A stretch of DNA of 64,000 bases from Reyranella sp. (GTDB lineage: Bacteria > Pseudomonadota > Alphaproteobacteria > Reyranellales > Reyranellaceae): NCBI RefSeq assembly GCF_004297405.1, contig NZ_SCVC01000039.1, positions 1-64,000 of the forward strand, read 5' to 3'. The position numbers were made by a program, and so were the translations under genes. This document shows positions 1-9,402 of the stretch, piece after piece (position 1 is the stretch's first letter; each line of letters opens with the position of its first letter). The notes beneath the pieces are model-generated. The model did not search any database and was not told the DNA's origin. It saw only the letters and a program-made list of their open reading frames with translations.

Positions 1-1
1 C

Positions 2-193
2 CGTAAACTAGCCGATGCCTTGTGCGGCGAGTTGCGCGTCATGCGAGCAGACCGGCAGTGGGTAGTGCTTGCGGAAGTCGCCGCTCGCATGGGGCTGACA
101 ACGGAGGAAGCCCGGGCCGCTGCGAAGGAAGCCGTCGCCGACGTGCGGATCAGAGCGGCAGGCGATCCTATCCACATTGTCTGCCTGATTTGA
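2..193 (+). CDS. C-terminal part of a small unknown protein (5' end outside window)
   Basis: An open frame enters from the left edge and stops at TGA 191-193, giving 63 residues. The stretch RQWVVLAEVAARMGLTTEEA followed by an alanine-rich helix reads like a small helix-turn-helix or winged-helix fold. The composition is that of a real protein and the frame has no internal stop. I do not recognise the family. The upstream part is missing, so the start and full length cannot be given. Confidence 0.45.
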   Translation, partial: RKLADALCGELRVMRADRQWVVLAEVAARMGLTTEEARAAAKEAVADVRIRAAGDPIHIVCLI

Positions 194-254
194 AGGAAAG
201 TGCAATTGGGGGACCACAAGCAGCGTTTTCTTCGCCGCTTGGCGAGGGGCGTAC

Positions 255-533
255 ATGGACCGTTCCGCAGAGACCATTCGAAGCGCCTTGATCGAGTCTT
301 GCAGGGGCTTGGGACTCTTGCCACGGCAGAAGATAGCGGCGGTAGCCAAAGCGCTGTTGCTTCTGCCGCTGAGAGATCTGCGATGGCTGAATGCTCTACG
401 AGTACGAAGCAGTCGTCGGCCAGCGCCCTATCGGCGCATGCAGCATTTGCACGGTGATACCCTTCCAGTACGTGCACTCTGCGCTTTTCAGGATTCTCCG
501 GGAAAAATTCACGCCCGTATAACGCTGGATTGA
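255..533 (+). CDS. small hypothetical protein, doubtful
   Basis: The ATG follows a purine-rich GAGGGG stretch. The first ~48 residues (MDRSAETIRSALIESCRGLG, then LLPRQKIAAVAKALL) look like a plausible amphipathic helical protein. The C-terminal half is arginine/proline-rich and less convincing, so a frameshift or chance frame is possible. Other frames over 194-600 are no better. The rest of this interval is probably the 5' region of the autotransporter gene. Confidence 0.25.
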   Translation: MDRSAETIRSALIESCRGLGLLPRQKIAAVAKALLLLPLRDLRWLNALRVRSSRRPAPYRRMQHLHGDTLPVRALCAFQDSPGKIHARITLD

Positions 534-654
534 CGCCGGCGACGTCGGCGCTGGGCTTCAATACTGGCCTGGCGACTAGGAACACCGTGGCCCGCAAGCG
601 GCGCGTGTGAATTCGGAAGACAGCAGCCACCACACGACGCCAATCGAGGATCCC

Positions 655-3600
655 ATGAGCCAGACCCGTGCCGCGGTCGCCCTGAAAATGACGAGCCTCC
701 GCCAGTACGGCGAAACGTGGTGTTCCACGCGAGGGTCGGGTGCGCCGCCGGCCGCCCTCGTCGCCGCGGCGGTGCTATGGATGGCCTTGCCGGCAAGTGC
801 CGCGAATATCAACGTCGCCAACGAAGCGCAGCTCTCGAACGCGATCAGCAATGCGGGCATCGGTGACACCATCACCTTCAGCGCCAACATTACCCTGACT
901 GCCAACCTGCCGGCCGTGACGAGAAACGTAACCATCAACGGCGCCAGTTTCACCCTGTCGGGCAATAACCAGTATCGCGGTCTGTTCGTGCAGTCCGGTA
1001 CGGTCGCCGTCAACAATCTCACCATTGCTAACGCCAAGGCGCAGGGCGGCAAAGGAGGAAACGGTCTAAACGGGGGCGGCGGCGGCGGCGGCGCTGGACT
1101 TGGTGGTGCACTCTTCGTCGCCACGGGCGCCAATGTGACGGCGACCAATGTCAGGTTGCTGGAAGGCGCGGCGATTGGTGGAGATGGCGGAATCAGCAAC
1201 AACATTGGTTCCTTCGTCACCAATGGAGGCGGAGGCAGCTATGGACTAATCGCACCCGACGGCAACAACGGCAGCGGGTTACAAAGCGGCGGCGGTGGAA
1301 TGCCCACCGGCGGTGATGGGTTTTCCCAGCACACTGGAGGCTTCGGTGGATTTGGCGGCGGCGGTGGCGGCGGACATGGCAACCCTGGGCAACTAGGCGG
1401 TGGAATCGGCGGCTTCGGCGGCGGTGGCGGAGGCGCGGCCGGTACCTCCATCGCGGGAGGAGGTGGGCTCTTTGGGGGCGCCGGGAAACTCACAAGCGGC
1501 GGCGGTGGCGCCGGGCTCGGCGGGGCAGTCTTTGTCCAGGAGGGCGGGACCCTGACTTTGGGGGGCTCCCTCGGTCTTTCCGGAAACAAGGTCGTCGGCG
1601 GCGGAAGCAGCGAAGGACAGGCGGGCAGCGCAGCTGGATCGGGTATCTTCCTTCAAGGCAAGGGGACTTTGCTCCTCGCCCCTGATGCTGGGCAGACTCA
1701 AACGATCAACGACGCCATCGTCGATCAGCAGGGCGCAGGCGGCGGTGCTGGAAGCTGGTCGCTGGTTAAGGCCGGCGCTGGCACGACCATCTTGACGGCG
1801 GTGAATGCCTACACGGGGGACACGACCGTCAAAGGCGGTTTTCTGCGTGTTGCCACCGCCGCCAGCCTGGGTCCCGTGTGGTGGTGGGGGGTCTCGCTGC
1901 AAGGCGGGTCGATCGGAACGACCATCGATACGCCCGCGAATACCTTGATCAGCCACAGGATCGACCTGTTCAGCGGCGGCATCGACGTAGCTAAAAATCC
2001 ACTGATCTGGAGCGGCAACATCACCGGCCTCGGTCAGCTCATCAAAAGCGGCGATGGCGAACTCTTGCTCACTGGAACCAACAGCTACGTCGGCGGCACC
2101 AAAGTCACCGGCGGCCGCCTGCGCTTCAACACCGACGCTAATCTGGGCGCAGTCGGTGCGGCTGTGACGCTGAATGGCGGGTCGATCGGAACGACTATCG
2201 ATACGCCCTCGAACATCTCGATTGTGCGCGGCCTCGACCTGATCAGCTCCGGCGGCATCGACGTGGTGAAGAATCCTTTAACCTGGATCGGCAACATCAG
2301 CGGCGCCGGCCAGTTCATCAAGAGCGGCGCCGGTGAACTCCGCCTTACCGGGAGCAACACCTACACCGGCGGCACCCTGGTTACCGGAGGAGTTCTGCGA
2401 TTCACCAATGCGGCAATCCTCGGCGCAGCCGGCTCGGCAATCACGCTGAACGGTGGGTCGATCGGAACGACCAAGGACACACCCGCGGCAACCGATATGG
2501 GTCGCAACATAACCCTAGTCGGCTCCGGCGGCGGCATCGACGTGGCGCTGCATCCAATTGCCTGGACCGGCGACATCAGCGGTAACGGCCAGTTCATCAA
2601 GAGCGGCGACGGCGAACTCTGGGTGACCGGAGAGACATCCTACACCGGAGGCACCCTCGTGACGCGCGGAACGCTGCGGGTGGCCTCCGACGACAAGCTC
2701 GGCGCATCGGGGACGGGCGTCACCCTGAAGGACAATGGTGCCCTGCGCGCGTCAGAGACCTTCACCAGCCTGCGAAACTTCCAGCTGGAGGGTGGACCGG
2801 GTTCCGGCGGTGTGTTCCTCGTCGATAGCGGCAAGACCCTCACCCTGAGCGGGATCGTCGACGGACCGGGCGGCCTTACCAAGGTCGCTGATGGCACCCT
2901 CATACTCACGGGTGCCAACAGTTCTCATGGCTGGCTCACGATCAACGGCGGAATGGTGCAAGGCAACACCTCCAGCTTGCGAGGTGCTATCATTTTCGAC
3001 TTAAACAAGAACAACCCGAGTGCAAGATCGGTCACATTCGACCAAGGTACTGATGGCACCTACGGAAGCCCAATCTCGGGTATCGGCAGTCTCACCAAAA
3101 GCGGCGCCGGCAAGCTGATCCTGAATGGCACGAACAACTACAGCGAAGGCACAAACGTCCTCGCCGGCATTCTGCAGGGTACGACCAGTTCCCTGCAGGG
3201 CAACATCCTCAACAACGCCACTGTCATCTTCGACCAAACCTCAGACGGCATCTATGCCGGCCACATGGCAGGAAGCGGCGCGCTGATCAAGAACGGCACC
3301 GGGAAGGTAAATCTCACCGGGACCAGCAGCGTAGGAGGTGGCACGACGCTCAATAACGGAGGCCTTGCAGTCAACGGCACGCTGAATAGCAACGTCACCG
3401 TCAACGGCGGCATTCTGAGCGGTACGGGCGAAATCACCGGCGACATCACCAACCACGGCGGCATCGTCAATCCGGGAAACTCGATCGGCCACATGACGGT
3501 CAACGGTAATTTCACCTTCACTAGTGGAACGCTGGCGGTGGAGATCAATCCGCAAGGCGATAGCGACCGGATCAGTGTCATCGGCGCTGACCATAAGGTG

Positions 3601-4968
3601 ATGATCAACGCCGGTCTGCTCCAGATCGTACCGCAGGCCGGCACCTACGTGCCCAACACGACCTACACGATTGTCACGACTGAGGCGGGGGGCACGGTTT
3701 GGCTCGGCGACGTGGCCGGCGGCGTCGGCTTCCTGACGCCGAAGGTATCGCTCAATGGCGGGGTGATCTCTGTCTCTCTGGTACTAGCACCGAATGCCTT
3801 TAGTTCGGCTGGCCAAACGGTCAACCAGCAGGCGGTCGGCGGCGCGCTGGATGCGATTGCCGCCAGCGGTAATGTTGGCGGTCTTGTCACCGTGATGGCC
3901 AACCTGCCGACGGCGCAGGGCGCCTCGGCCTTCCAGGCCCTGAGCGGTCAGCCCTATGCCGACTTCGGCACGCTCAACACGCGTGCCTCGCAGTTGTTCA
4001 TGAACTCGGTCGGCCGACAGATGGCAACCGAACGCGGGGCGGGTCTCGGTGGGCCGCAGCGGGTTGCGCTGGCAGAGGCGTGCGACGTTGCCTGCGACAC
4101 CGCCCAGCCCAGCCGCTTCGGCGCCTGGCTCGCTGGTATCGGCAGCACCGGCAGCGTGCTGGGTGACGCCAACGCTTCCGGCTTCACCTACACGATGGGC
4201 GGCACCGCCTTCGGTGTCGACTATCGCCTCGATCCCCGCTTCCTTGTCGGCATCGCCGGCGGCTACACCTCGGGCACGCAGTGGGTCAACGGCTTCTCCG
4301 GCAACGGATACTCCGACGCCTTCTCCGTCGCGCTCTACGGCTCGTTCACCCAGAACGGTAGCGGACCCGGCTTCTACGCCGATGCCCTGGCGGGCTATGC
4401 CAATGCCAGCAACCGCATGCAGCGCGTGATCTCGCTGCCCGGCAATCCCACCGGCATCGCCAACGGCAACACCTCGGCCAACCAGTTCCTCGGCCAGATC
4501 GAGACCGGCTACAAGTTTGGCCTCGGCCTCGGCGCCAACACCTCGATCAGCCCGTTCGCGCGCCTGCAGATCGGCTCGATCAATCAGGCGGCCTTCACCG
4601 AGTATGGCGGCGGCTTGTTCAACCTCGCGGTCGCCAGCCAGACCACCACCTCGGTCCGCACGACCTTCGGCGTCGACCTCGCCGGCGGCTTCGATATCGG
4701 CGGCACTCTGCTCGACCTCGGCCTCCGTCTGGGCTGGATGCACGAGTTCGCCGACACCGCACGGCCGATGACGGCAGCCTTCGCCGCCGCGCCTGTGAGC
4801 CAGTTCACCGTGTTCGGTGCCACGCCGCAGCGCGACAGTGCGGTGATCGGCTTCTCCGCCGCCACCGCGCTCAGCGACCGCACCTCCCTCTTCATCTCCT
4901 ATGACGGCGAGGTCGGCGGCGGCACCGACAACCACTCGCTGCGCGCCGGATTCCGACTCACCTGGTGA
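655..4968 (+). CDS. autotransporter adhesin with glycine-rich region and passenger-associated repeats
   Basis: Predicted type Va secreted surface protein of 1437 residues. The ATG at 655 follows GAGGA with good spacing; a GTG at 607 in the same frame lacks a comparable site. A hydrophobic segment ending LPASA gives signal peptidase cleavage before ANINVANEA. The early passenger (about nt 1040-1600) is a poly-Gly region with runs such as GGGGGGGAGLGGALF. From nt 1730 to 3330 it carries autotransporter-associated repeats of the type IKSGDGELLLTGTNSYVGGT; the motif GGSIGTT recurs about every 91-92 residues near nt 1905, 2178 and 2452. The final ~280 residues (from RFGAWLAGIG) form a classical autotransporter beta-barrel ending in an aromatic residue (FRLTW). 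Family role is adhesion or aggregation; the ligand cannot be read from sequence. Confidence 0.9.
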   Translation: MSQTRAAVALKMTSLRQYGETWCSTRGSGAPPAALVAAAVLWMALPASAANINVANEAQLSNAISNAGIGDTITFSANITLTANLPAVTRNVTINGASFTLSGNNQYRGLFVQSGTVAVNNLTIANAKAQGGKGGNGLNGGGGGGGAGLGGALFVATGANVTATNVRLLEGAAIGGDGGISNNIGSFVTNGGGGSYGLIAPDGNNGSGLQSGGGGMPTGGDGFSQHTGGFGGFGGGGGGGHGNPGQLGGGIGGFGGGGGGAAGTSIAGGGGLFGGAGKLTSGGGGAGLGGAVFVQEGGTLTLGGSLGLSGNKVVGGGSSEGQAGSAAGSGIFLQGKGTLLLAPDAGQTQTINDAIVDQQGAGGGAGSWSLVKAGAGTTILTAVNAYTGDTTVKGGFLRVATAASLGPVWWWGVSLQGGSIGTTIDTPANTLISHRIDLFSGGIDVAKNPLIWSGNITGLGQLIKSGDGELLLTGTNSYVGGTKVTGGRLRFNTDANLGAVGAAVTLNGGSIGTTIDTPSNISIVRGLDLISSGGIDVVKNPLTWIGNISGAGQFIKSGAGELRLTGSNTYTGGTLVTGGVLRFTNAAILGAAGSAITLNGGSIGTTKDTPAATDMGRNITLVGSGGGIDVALHPIAWTGDISGNGQFIKSGDGELWVTGETSYTGGTLVTRGTLRVASDDKLGASGTGVTLKDNGALRASETFTSLRNFQLEGGPGSGGVFLVDSGKTLTLSGIVDGPGGLTKVADGTLILTGANSSHGWLTINGGMVQGNTSSLRGAIIFDLNKNNPSARSVTFDQGTDGTYGSPISGIGSLTKSGAGKLILNGTNNYSEGTNVLAGILQGTTSSLQGNILNNATVIFDQTSDGIYAGHMAGSGALIKNGTGKVNLTGTSSVGGGTTLNNGGLAVNGTLNSNVTVNGGILSGTGEITGDITNHGGIVNPGNSIGHMTVNGNFTFTSGTLAVEINPQGDSDRISVIGADHKVMINAGLLQIVPQAGTYVPNTTYTIVTTEAGGTVWLGDVAGGVGFLTPKVSLNGGVISVSLVLAPNAFSSAGQTVNQQAVGGALDAIAASGNVGGLVTVMANLPTAQGASAFQALSGQPYADFGTLNTRASQLFMNSVGRQMATERGAGLGGPQRVALAEACDVACDTAQPSRFGAWLAGIGSTGSVLGDANASGFTYTMGGTAFGVDYRLDPRFLVGIAGGYTSGTQWVNGFSGNGYSDAFSVALYGSFTQNGSGPGFYADALAGYANASNRMQRVISLPGNPTGIANGNTSANQFLGQIETGYKFGLGLGANTSISPFARLQIGSINQAAFTEYGGGLFNLAVASQTTTSVRTTFGVDLAGGFDIGGTLLDLGLRLGWMHEFADTARPMTAAFAAAPVSQFTVFGATPQRDSAVIGFSAATALSDRTSLFISYDGEVGGGTDNHSLRAGFRLTW

Positions 4969-5439
4969 GCTTGTTTTCTGCCGGCTGCCCGCCGAAGTAA
5001 GGCTTTCGAGGACGACGTTGGAAGCCAAAAGGATCGTGCCGCATGGCGTGGTGTATCTGACGGTTGGTTAGTACGACGATCTCGGGTTAGAGCCGGATCG
5101 ATCAGGCAGCCATAGCCCCTGGTGTTCAGCTTCGGTGTGAAGCAGACGCAGCAACTTCAGGGATGGGGGCGGCCAGCCTTCAGCCCAAGGCCTTGCCTTC
5201 ATCGCTGTCGCAGAGCTGTGCTGCGCATTCATCCCAGTCCGCAGTGACGATCAGCATTCTGTCCATCGTATTGGCGTGACCCGCGAAGAAAGACCTAAGC
5301 GTCTTCAGGTGGAGTTGCCTCTACACCAACAAGATGTCGCCGACCGCCGCGCATCTGCTCAACACCGACGTCGTGCCCTTCTCCGAAGACCATGGCATGC
5401 CGATCAAGACCATGTTGTCGGAGACGATCGTCGCCGACG
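4969..5439. other. intergenic stretch with a short protein-like fragment
   Basis: No convincing gene lies between the autotransporter stop and the IS remnant. The only protein-like piece is at about 5281-5439 on the plus strand (SPTAAHLLNTDVVPFSEDHG and onward), which has no start with a ribosome site and runs directly into the IS end. It may be the left half of a gene cut by the insertion, because nothing similar resumes to the right of the element. Confidence 0.3.
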
Positions 5440-5791
5440 TGAACCGCCCCGGGTTTATCGGAGGCTCCAACTGCTGGGAGGGCGGAGCCATGACGAGCAA
5501 GACAACGAACAAGTTTTCGCCTGAGGCCCGTGGTCGCGCAGTGCGGCTGCGCATGCCAACGGTCCCTACAGGCCGAGGTCATCCATCGGCGCAGGCCTTA
5601 ACGGTCGTTCGAGGCCGTCGAGTTCGCGACCTTGGAATGGGTGGACTGGTTCAATAATCGCCGGCTGCTGGAGCCCATTGGCAACATCCGGCCGGCCGAG
5701 GCTGAGGAGCACTACTACGCCACACTGGACCAACCAGCCATGGCGGCGTGACTCAAACGAAACAGCCTCCGGCGAATCTGTGGGCGGTTCA
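5440..5791 (+). mobile_element. internally deleted IS3-family element with both terminal repeats
   Basis: The left end (5440-5466) starts TGAACCGCCC and continues with a CGGAGGCT block. The right end (5764-5791), read on the opposite strand, also starts TGAACCGCCC and has CGGAGGCT at the same distance, so both inverted repeats survive. Inside are the first ~22 codons of an OrfA (start 5490, MTSKTTNKFSPEARGRAVRL) and the last 48 codons of an OrfB. A complete element of this family is about 1.2 kb, so roughly 0.85-0.9 kb is lost. The flanks do not show a clear 3-4 bp target duplication. Confidence 0.8.
5605..5751 (+). pseudogene. IS3-family transposase OrfB, C-terminal remnant
   Basis: Translation from 5605 to the TGA at 5749-5751 gives SFEAVEFATLEWVDWFNNRR, then LLEPIGNIRPAEAEEHYYAT and a short tail. 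This is the characteristic C-terminus of IS3-group DDE transposases (WVDWFN.RRL motif). The catalytic core is absent, so it cannot be active. Upstream it joins OrfA-derived sequence in a different frame through a deletion near 5556-5605. Confidence 0.8.
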
Positions 5792-5881
5792 GCGTTACTA
5801 CTGCGTTAAACCTTGCGGTTGTATGGTGAAAAATGCAGGCTTCCTGTCACGCGCCAGTGTGCGCATCGCGCAGGAGCAGAG

Positions 5882-8800
5882 ATGAAAGACGTGCTGCTCC
5901 CGAAGTTCGGCCTCTCGCTACTGGCCCGCTTCGAGCTTACCGGGCCGGAGGGGCCCGTCGAGCTGCCCAGCAAGAAGCTCGTCGGCCTGCTGGCATATTT
6001 GGCCTGCACTGCCCCCTTGCCGCAACCACGGCAAAAACTGGCGACCTTGCTTTGGGGCTCGCATTTCGAGACCCAAGCGCAACAGAACTTGCGCCAAGCC
6101 CTGTTCAGGTTGCGCCGGGTGCTGGGCCACAACGCCCTCATGAGCGATGGTGCCGAAGTATGGCTCGCGCCCAGCATGATCGATTGCGACGTGGCACGAC
6201 TAGAGGCATTGAGTGGCGAAGGAAGTCGCAGTTCACTCGCCGCGGCCGCCGACCTCTACCAAGGTCCGCTACTGGCCGATGTGAATATCGTAGAGGAGGC
6301 CTGGGCGGATTGGCTTGGCACAGAGCGACGGCGGTTGGAAGCTCTGGCGCTCGACGCCATGATCAAGCACGCTGGGCAAGCATTGTACTCGGCAAATGCG
6401 GAGTCCGCGCTTAGGGTCGCTTATCGTGCAGTCGCACTGAATGCCTTGCGGGAGGATGCACATCGGGTGATCGTACAGGCGCTGGCCGCCACCGGACGTA
6501 AGGCCGAAGCGCTCAGGCACTATCAGGACCTCGTCGTGCTACTCAAGCGCGAGCTGGATACGGAACCTGACACGGTGACCCGGTCGCTCGTCGCCGGGCT
6601 TCGCACTGACACCGGCCTTGCCAGCGAGGCGATCGACTATGCGGTCGAGGCAGGCAGGCTTGCTTACGCGCGTTGGGCCAACCGCGAGGCTGTCGAGTTC
6701 TTTGATCGGGCGCTGGGAACCCTCTCGTCGTTGCCGGAGAACCTGTCCACGCTGGAGCGGGCCTTCGACATCCGGCTTGAACTGCCGCAGGTGCTGATCC
6801 AGCTCGGCGAAGTCCGGCGGGCACTGGAGCGTCTACAGGAAGCGAAGACCCTCGCCGAGCGTCTGAACGACGAGCGCCGGCGCTGCAGAGCTTTTAGCTT
6901 TATGACCATCGTTCACGCACTGTTCGGTGAGTTGGACAAGGCGCTTCTAACCGGTACACGGGCGCTGGAAATCGCGCAGCGCCTCGGCGACTTGAAACTC
7001 CTCGTTCCTGCTACGACCATTCTGCAGCAGGTGCATTTCTACCGCGGCGAGCACGAACGCGTGACGATCCTCGCTACCGAGAATCTGGCTTCGCTGCCTG
7101 CTGATTCCCTCACGGAGGATTTCGGGCTCGCTACTCCACCATCCGTCTACGATCGAGGTCGACTGATCATCAGCCTGGCCGAGCTTGGCCGCTTCGCCCA
7201 AGTGACCGAGCTAGAAGACCAGGTACTCCGGCTCGCGGCGCAGACACAGCACGCCTACACGGTAGGCTGGGCGCACTTGGCTGCAAGCTGTGTTCATCTA
7301 CTGAGGGGCGACTGGGCGCGGGCGAGCCCGGGAGTCGAGCATGCGACGTCGGTGCTCAGAGCTGGCAATGTCGTCCCACTGCTTCCCTTCGCGATCAGCC
7401 TCTCGGCTTGGAGCTTAGCGCGGCTGGGCAACACCAGCGAGGCTTTAGGTCGGCTACAGGAAGGAGAGCAGCTTCTCGAGCGCCATGCATTTAGCGGACA
7501 AACCGGTACTCTCGGATGGTTCTATGCCGGGCTGGGTCGAGCTGCGCTGGTGCTGGGCCGGCTCGAGAACGCACGGCGTTTGGCCACCCGCGCGCTCGAA
7601 TTCTCACCGCACCAACCCGGATTCGCAGCCCATGCGCTGCACCTCCTCGGCGACGTCGCGACCCACCCTGATCGGTTTGATGCCAAGAGCGGTGAAGCCT
7701 ACTACCGCCAGGCGCTGACGCTCGCCGAATCGCACGGTATGAGCCCGGTCGTTGCCCACTGCCACCTCGGGCTCGGCAAGCTCTACCGACGCAAGGGCGC
7801 GCACAAGCAGGCCAACGAACATCTCACAACCGCGACAACGATGTACCGCGAGATGAGCATGCGGTTCTGGCAAGAGCAGGCCGACGCGGCGACGCGTGAG
7901 CCATACGTGATCGTACACATCGAACAGGTGGGGCAACCAGGCAATGCAGAGGCTGCGGCGCTCGAACGCTACCAGGAACTCGATGCAGGGCCCAAGCGCC
8001 AGCTGAACAGGAAGTCCGATGTGACAACCGGGCCGCTCGCCTCCGAGTTTAGCAGCACACAACCGTCGGGCAGATCGTTAGCCGTCAGTGAGATCGCGAA
8101 ATCTACGCCACCTTTGCCGGCGCCCATGCTGGTCGTCGAAAAGCCTTCGCTCGCGGTCCTGCCTTTCCAGAACCTGAGCGGCGATCCGGAGCAGGATTAC
8201 TTCACTGACGGTGTCACTGAAGACATCGTCACGGCCTTGTCGCGCTTTCACGGACTCGTAGTCATCGCGCGCGGCTCTAGCTTCGCCTTCAAGGGCAAGG
8301 GTCTGACTCTTCGGCAGATCGCCGAGCTCCTCGGCGCTCAATATGTCCTGAGCGGCAGCATGCGCAAGGCGGGCAACCGCATCCGCGTCTCGGCTGAACT
8401 CACCAATGCTGGGAGCGACGTTCAGGTCTGGTCGGATCGTTACGATCGCGCCCTCGTCGACGTCTTTGATTTGCAGGATGACATCAGCCGAACCGTCGCT
8501 GCGGTAGTTGAACCGGCAGTCCGAGATGCCGAAATCGAACGCGCGCGCTGCAAGCCGCCAGCGAGTCTTTCGGCTTACGACCTCTATCTGCAGGCGCTTC
8601 CTCATTTATGGGCCGGGACCGGTCGCGATATCACGAAGGCGATAGAGTTACTTCGACAGTCTCTCCGCCTCGACCCGACCCGCACTCCGACGCTCGCGGG
8701 GCTGGCCTGGGGGCTCGTCATGGCTGCCCCCCTTGGAGCGGATGCACCGCTGGGAACCAAAATCGAGTCACTTGACCTGGGGCGCCGTGCCGTCGAGCAG

Positions 8801-9325
8801 GACAGTACCGATGCCTTTGCCCAGGCTGTTTACGGATTCACGCTGTTCGGGCCGGTCGGTGAGAACGATCAGGGACGCATCCACTGCGAGGAAGCGGTGC
8901 GCCTCAACCCGAGTTCGGCGTTTGCCTGGGGGGTGCTGGGGATGATCGGCAGTATGGGGGGCGACTACAAGAACGCCATCGAGTGCCTCGACCGGTCGCT
9001 CGTTCTAAGTCCCTACGACAACATGCTCCATTTCTGGATGACAGGTTTGACCTCGGCGTGCTTCGCGCTTGGGCGTCACGAAGAGGGTATTGCCTGGGCA
9101 CGCAAGTCTGTTCAACACAATCCGGGCAATGGGACGGGCCATCGAATGCTGGCGGCGAATCTGGCGGTTGCCGGTCGTCTGGAGGAAGCCCGCGACATCA
9201 CCCGCAATCGTGATGCCGTGCAAAAGACAACGATACGGGAGCTTCGCGCCATGCGCTTCTTCAAGCAGGACGAGGTCCTCGAGCGTTACCTGTCAGCCCA
9301 GCGAATGGTCGGCGTTGCCGAATAG
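5882..9325 (+). CDS. SARP/BTAD-type regulator with TPRs and a TolB-like C-terminal module
   Basis: Predicted cytoplasmic multidomain regulator of 1147 residues. ATG 5882 follows AGGAGCAGAG at ideal spacing; an upstream in-frame ATG (5813) has none. Residues ~1-95 are an OmpR-like winged helix (KKLVGLLAYLACTAPLPQPR; LRQALFRLRRVLG). Residues ~95-230 are the bacterial transcriptional activation domain. TPR-like helical repeats follow to about residue 680. A linker leads to LAVLPFQNLSGDPEQDYFTD and QYVLSGSMRKAGNRIRVSAE (about residues 755-860), the TolB-N-like module usually attached to adenylate cyclases or wHTH regulators. A final TPR array ends the protein. No cyclase catalytic domain is present. 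Targets are unknown; the neighbouring MAPEG gene is a candidate. Confidence 0.8.
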   Translation: MKDVLLPKFGLSLLARFELTGPEGPVELPSKKLVGLLAYLACTAPLPQPRQKLATLLWGSHFETQAQQNLRQALFRLRRVLGHNALMSDGAEVWLAPSMIDCDVARLEALSGEGSRSSLAAAADLYQGPLLADVNIVEEAWADWLGTERRRLEALALDAMIKHAGQALYSANAESALRVAYRAVALNALREDAHRVIVQALAATGRKAEALRHYQDLVVLLKRELDTEPDTVTRSLVAGLRTDTGLASEAIDYAVEAGRLAYARWANREAVEFFDRALGTLSSLPENLSTLERAFDIRLELPQVLIQLGEVRRALERLQEAKTLAERLNDERRRCRAFSFMTIVHALFGELDKALLTGTRALEIAQRLGDLKLLVPATTILQQVHFYRGEHERVTILATENLASLPADSLTEDFGLATPPSVYDRGRLIISLAELGRFAQVTELEDQVLRLAAQTQHAYTVGWAHLAASCVHLLRGDWARASPGVEHATSVLRAGNVVPLLPFAISLSAWSLARLGNTSEALGRLQEGEQLLERHAFSGQTGTLGWFYAGLGRAALVLGRLENARRLATRALEFSPHQPGFAAHALHLLGDVATHPDRFDAKSGEAYYRQALTLAESHGMSPVVAHCHLGLGKLYRRKGAHKQANEHLTTATTMYREMSMRFWQEQADAATREPYVIVHIEQVGQPGNAEAAALERYQELDAGPKRQLNRKSDVTTGPLASEFSSTQPSGRSLAVSEIAKSTPPLPAPMLVVEKPSLAVLPFQNLSGDPEQDYFTDGVTEDIVTALSRFHGLVVIARGSSFAFKGKGLTLRQIAELLGAQYVLSGSMRKAGNRIRVSAELTNAGSDVQVWSDRYDRALVDVFDLQDDISRTVAAVVEPAVRDAEIERARCKPPASLSAYDLYLQALPHLWAGTGRDITKAIELLRQSLRLDPTRTPTLAGLAWGLVMAAPLGADAPLGTKIESLDLGRRAVEQDSTDAFAQAVYGFTLFGPVGENDQGRIHCEEAVRLNPSSAFAWGVLGMIGSMGGDYKNAIECLDRSLVLSPYDNMLHFWMTGLTSACFALGRHEEGIAWARKSVQHNPGNGTGHRMLAANLAVAGRLEEARDITRNRDAVQKTTIRELRAMRFFKQDEVLERYLSAQRMVGVAE

Positions 9326-9402
9326 ACAAGGCGCGTATTGCGCGTCATCCAATCGGTCACTGCGGATGATCCCGGGATCTTTGAAATCGGACGACATCTA
9401 CC

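Noticed and set aside
1040..1560. Glycine-rich tract considered as a PE_PGRS or collagen-like gene of its own
   Set aside because: It is continuous and in frame with the signal peptide and the autotransporter barrel.
3784..5028. Long minus-strand open frame (414 residues) opposite the autotransporter barrel
   Set aside because: Composition is Gly/Ala/Arg/Glu-rich and unlike a protein, no start signal, and the plus strand is a clear autotransporter. It is a high-GC antisense shadow.
9380..9400. GAAATCGGAC near the MAPEG start considered as a second copy of the 13.7-kb palindrome
   Set aside because: Only one half-site matches; there is no inverted partner.
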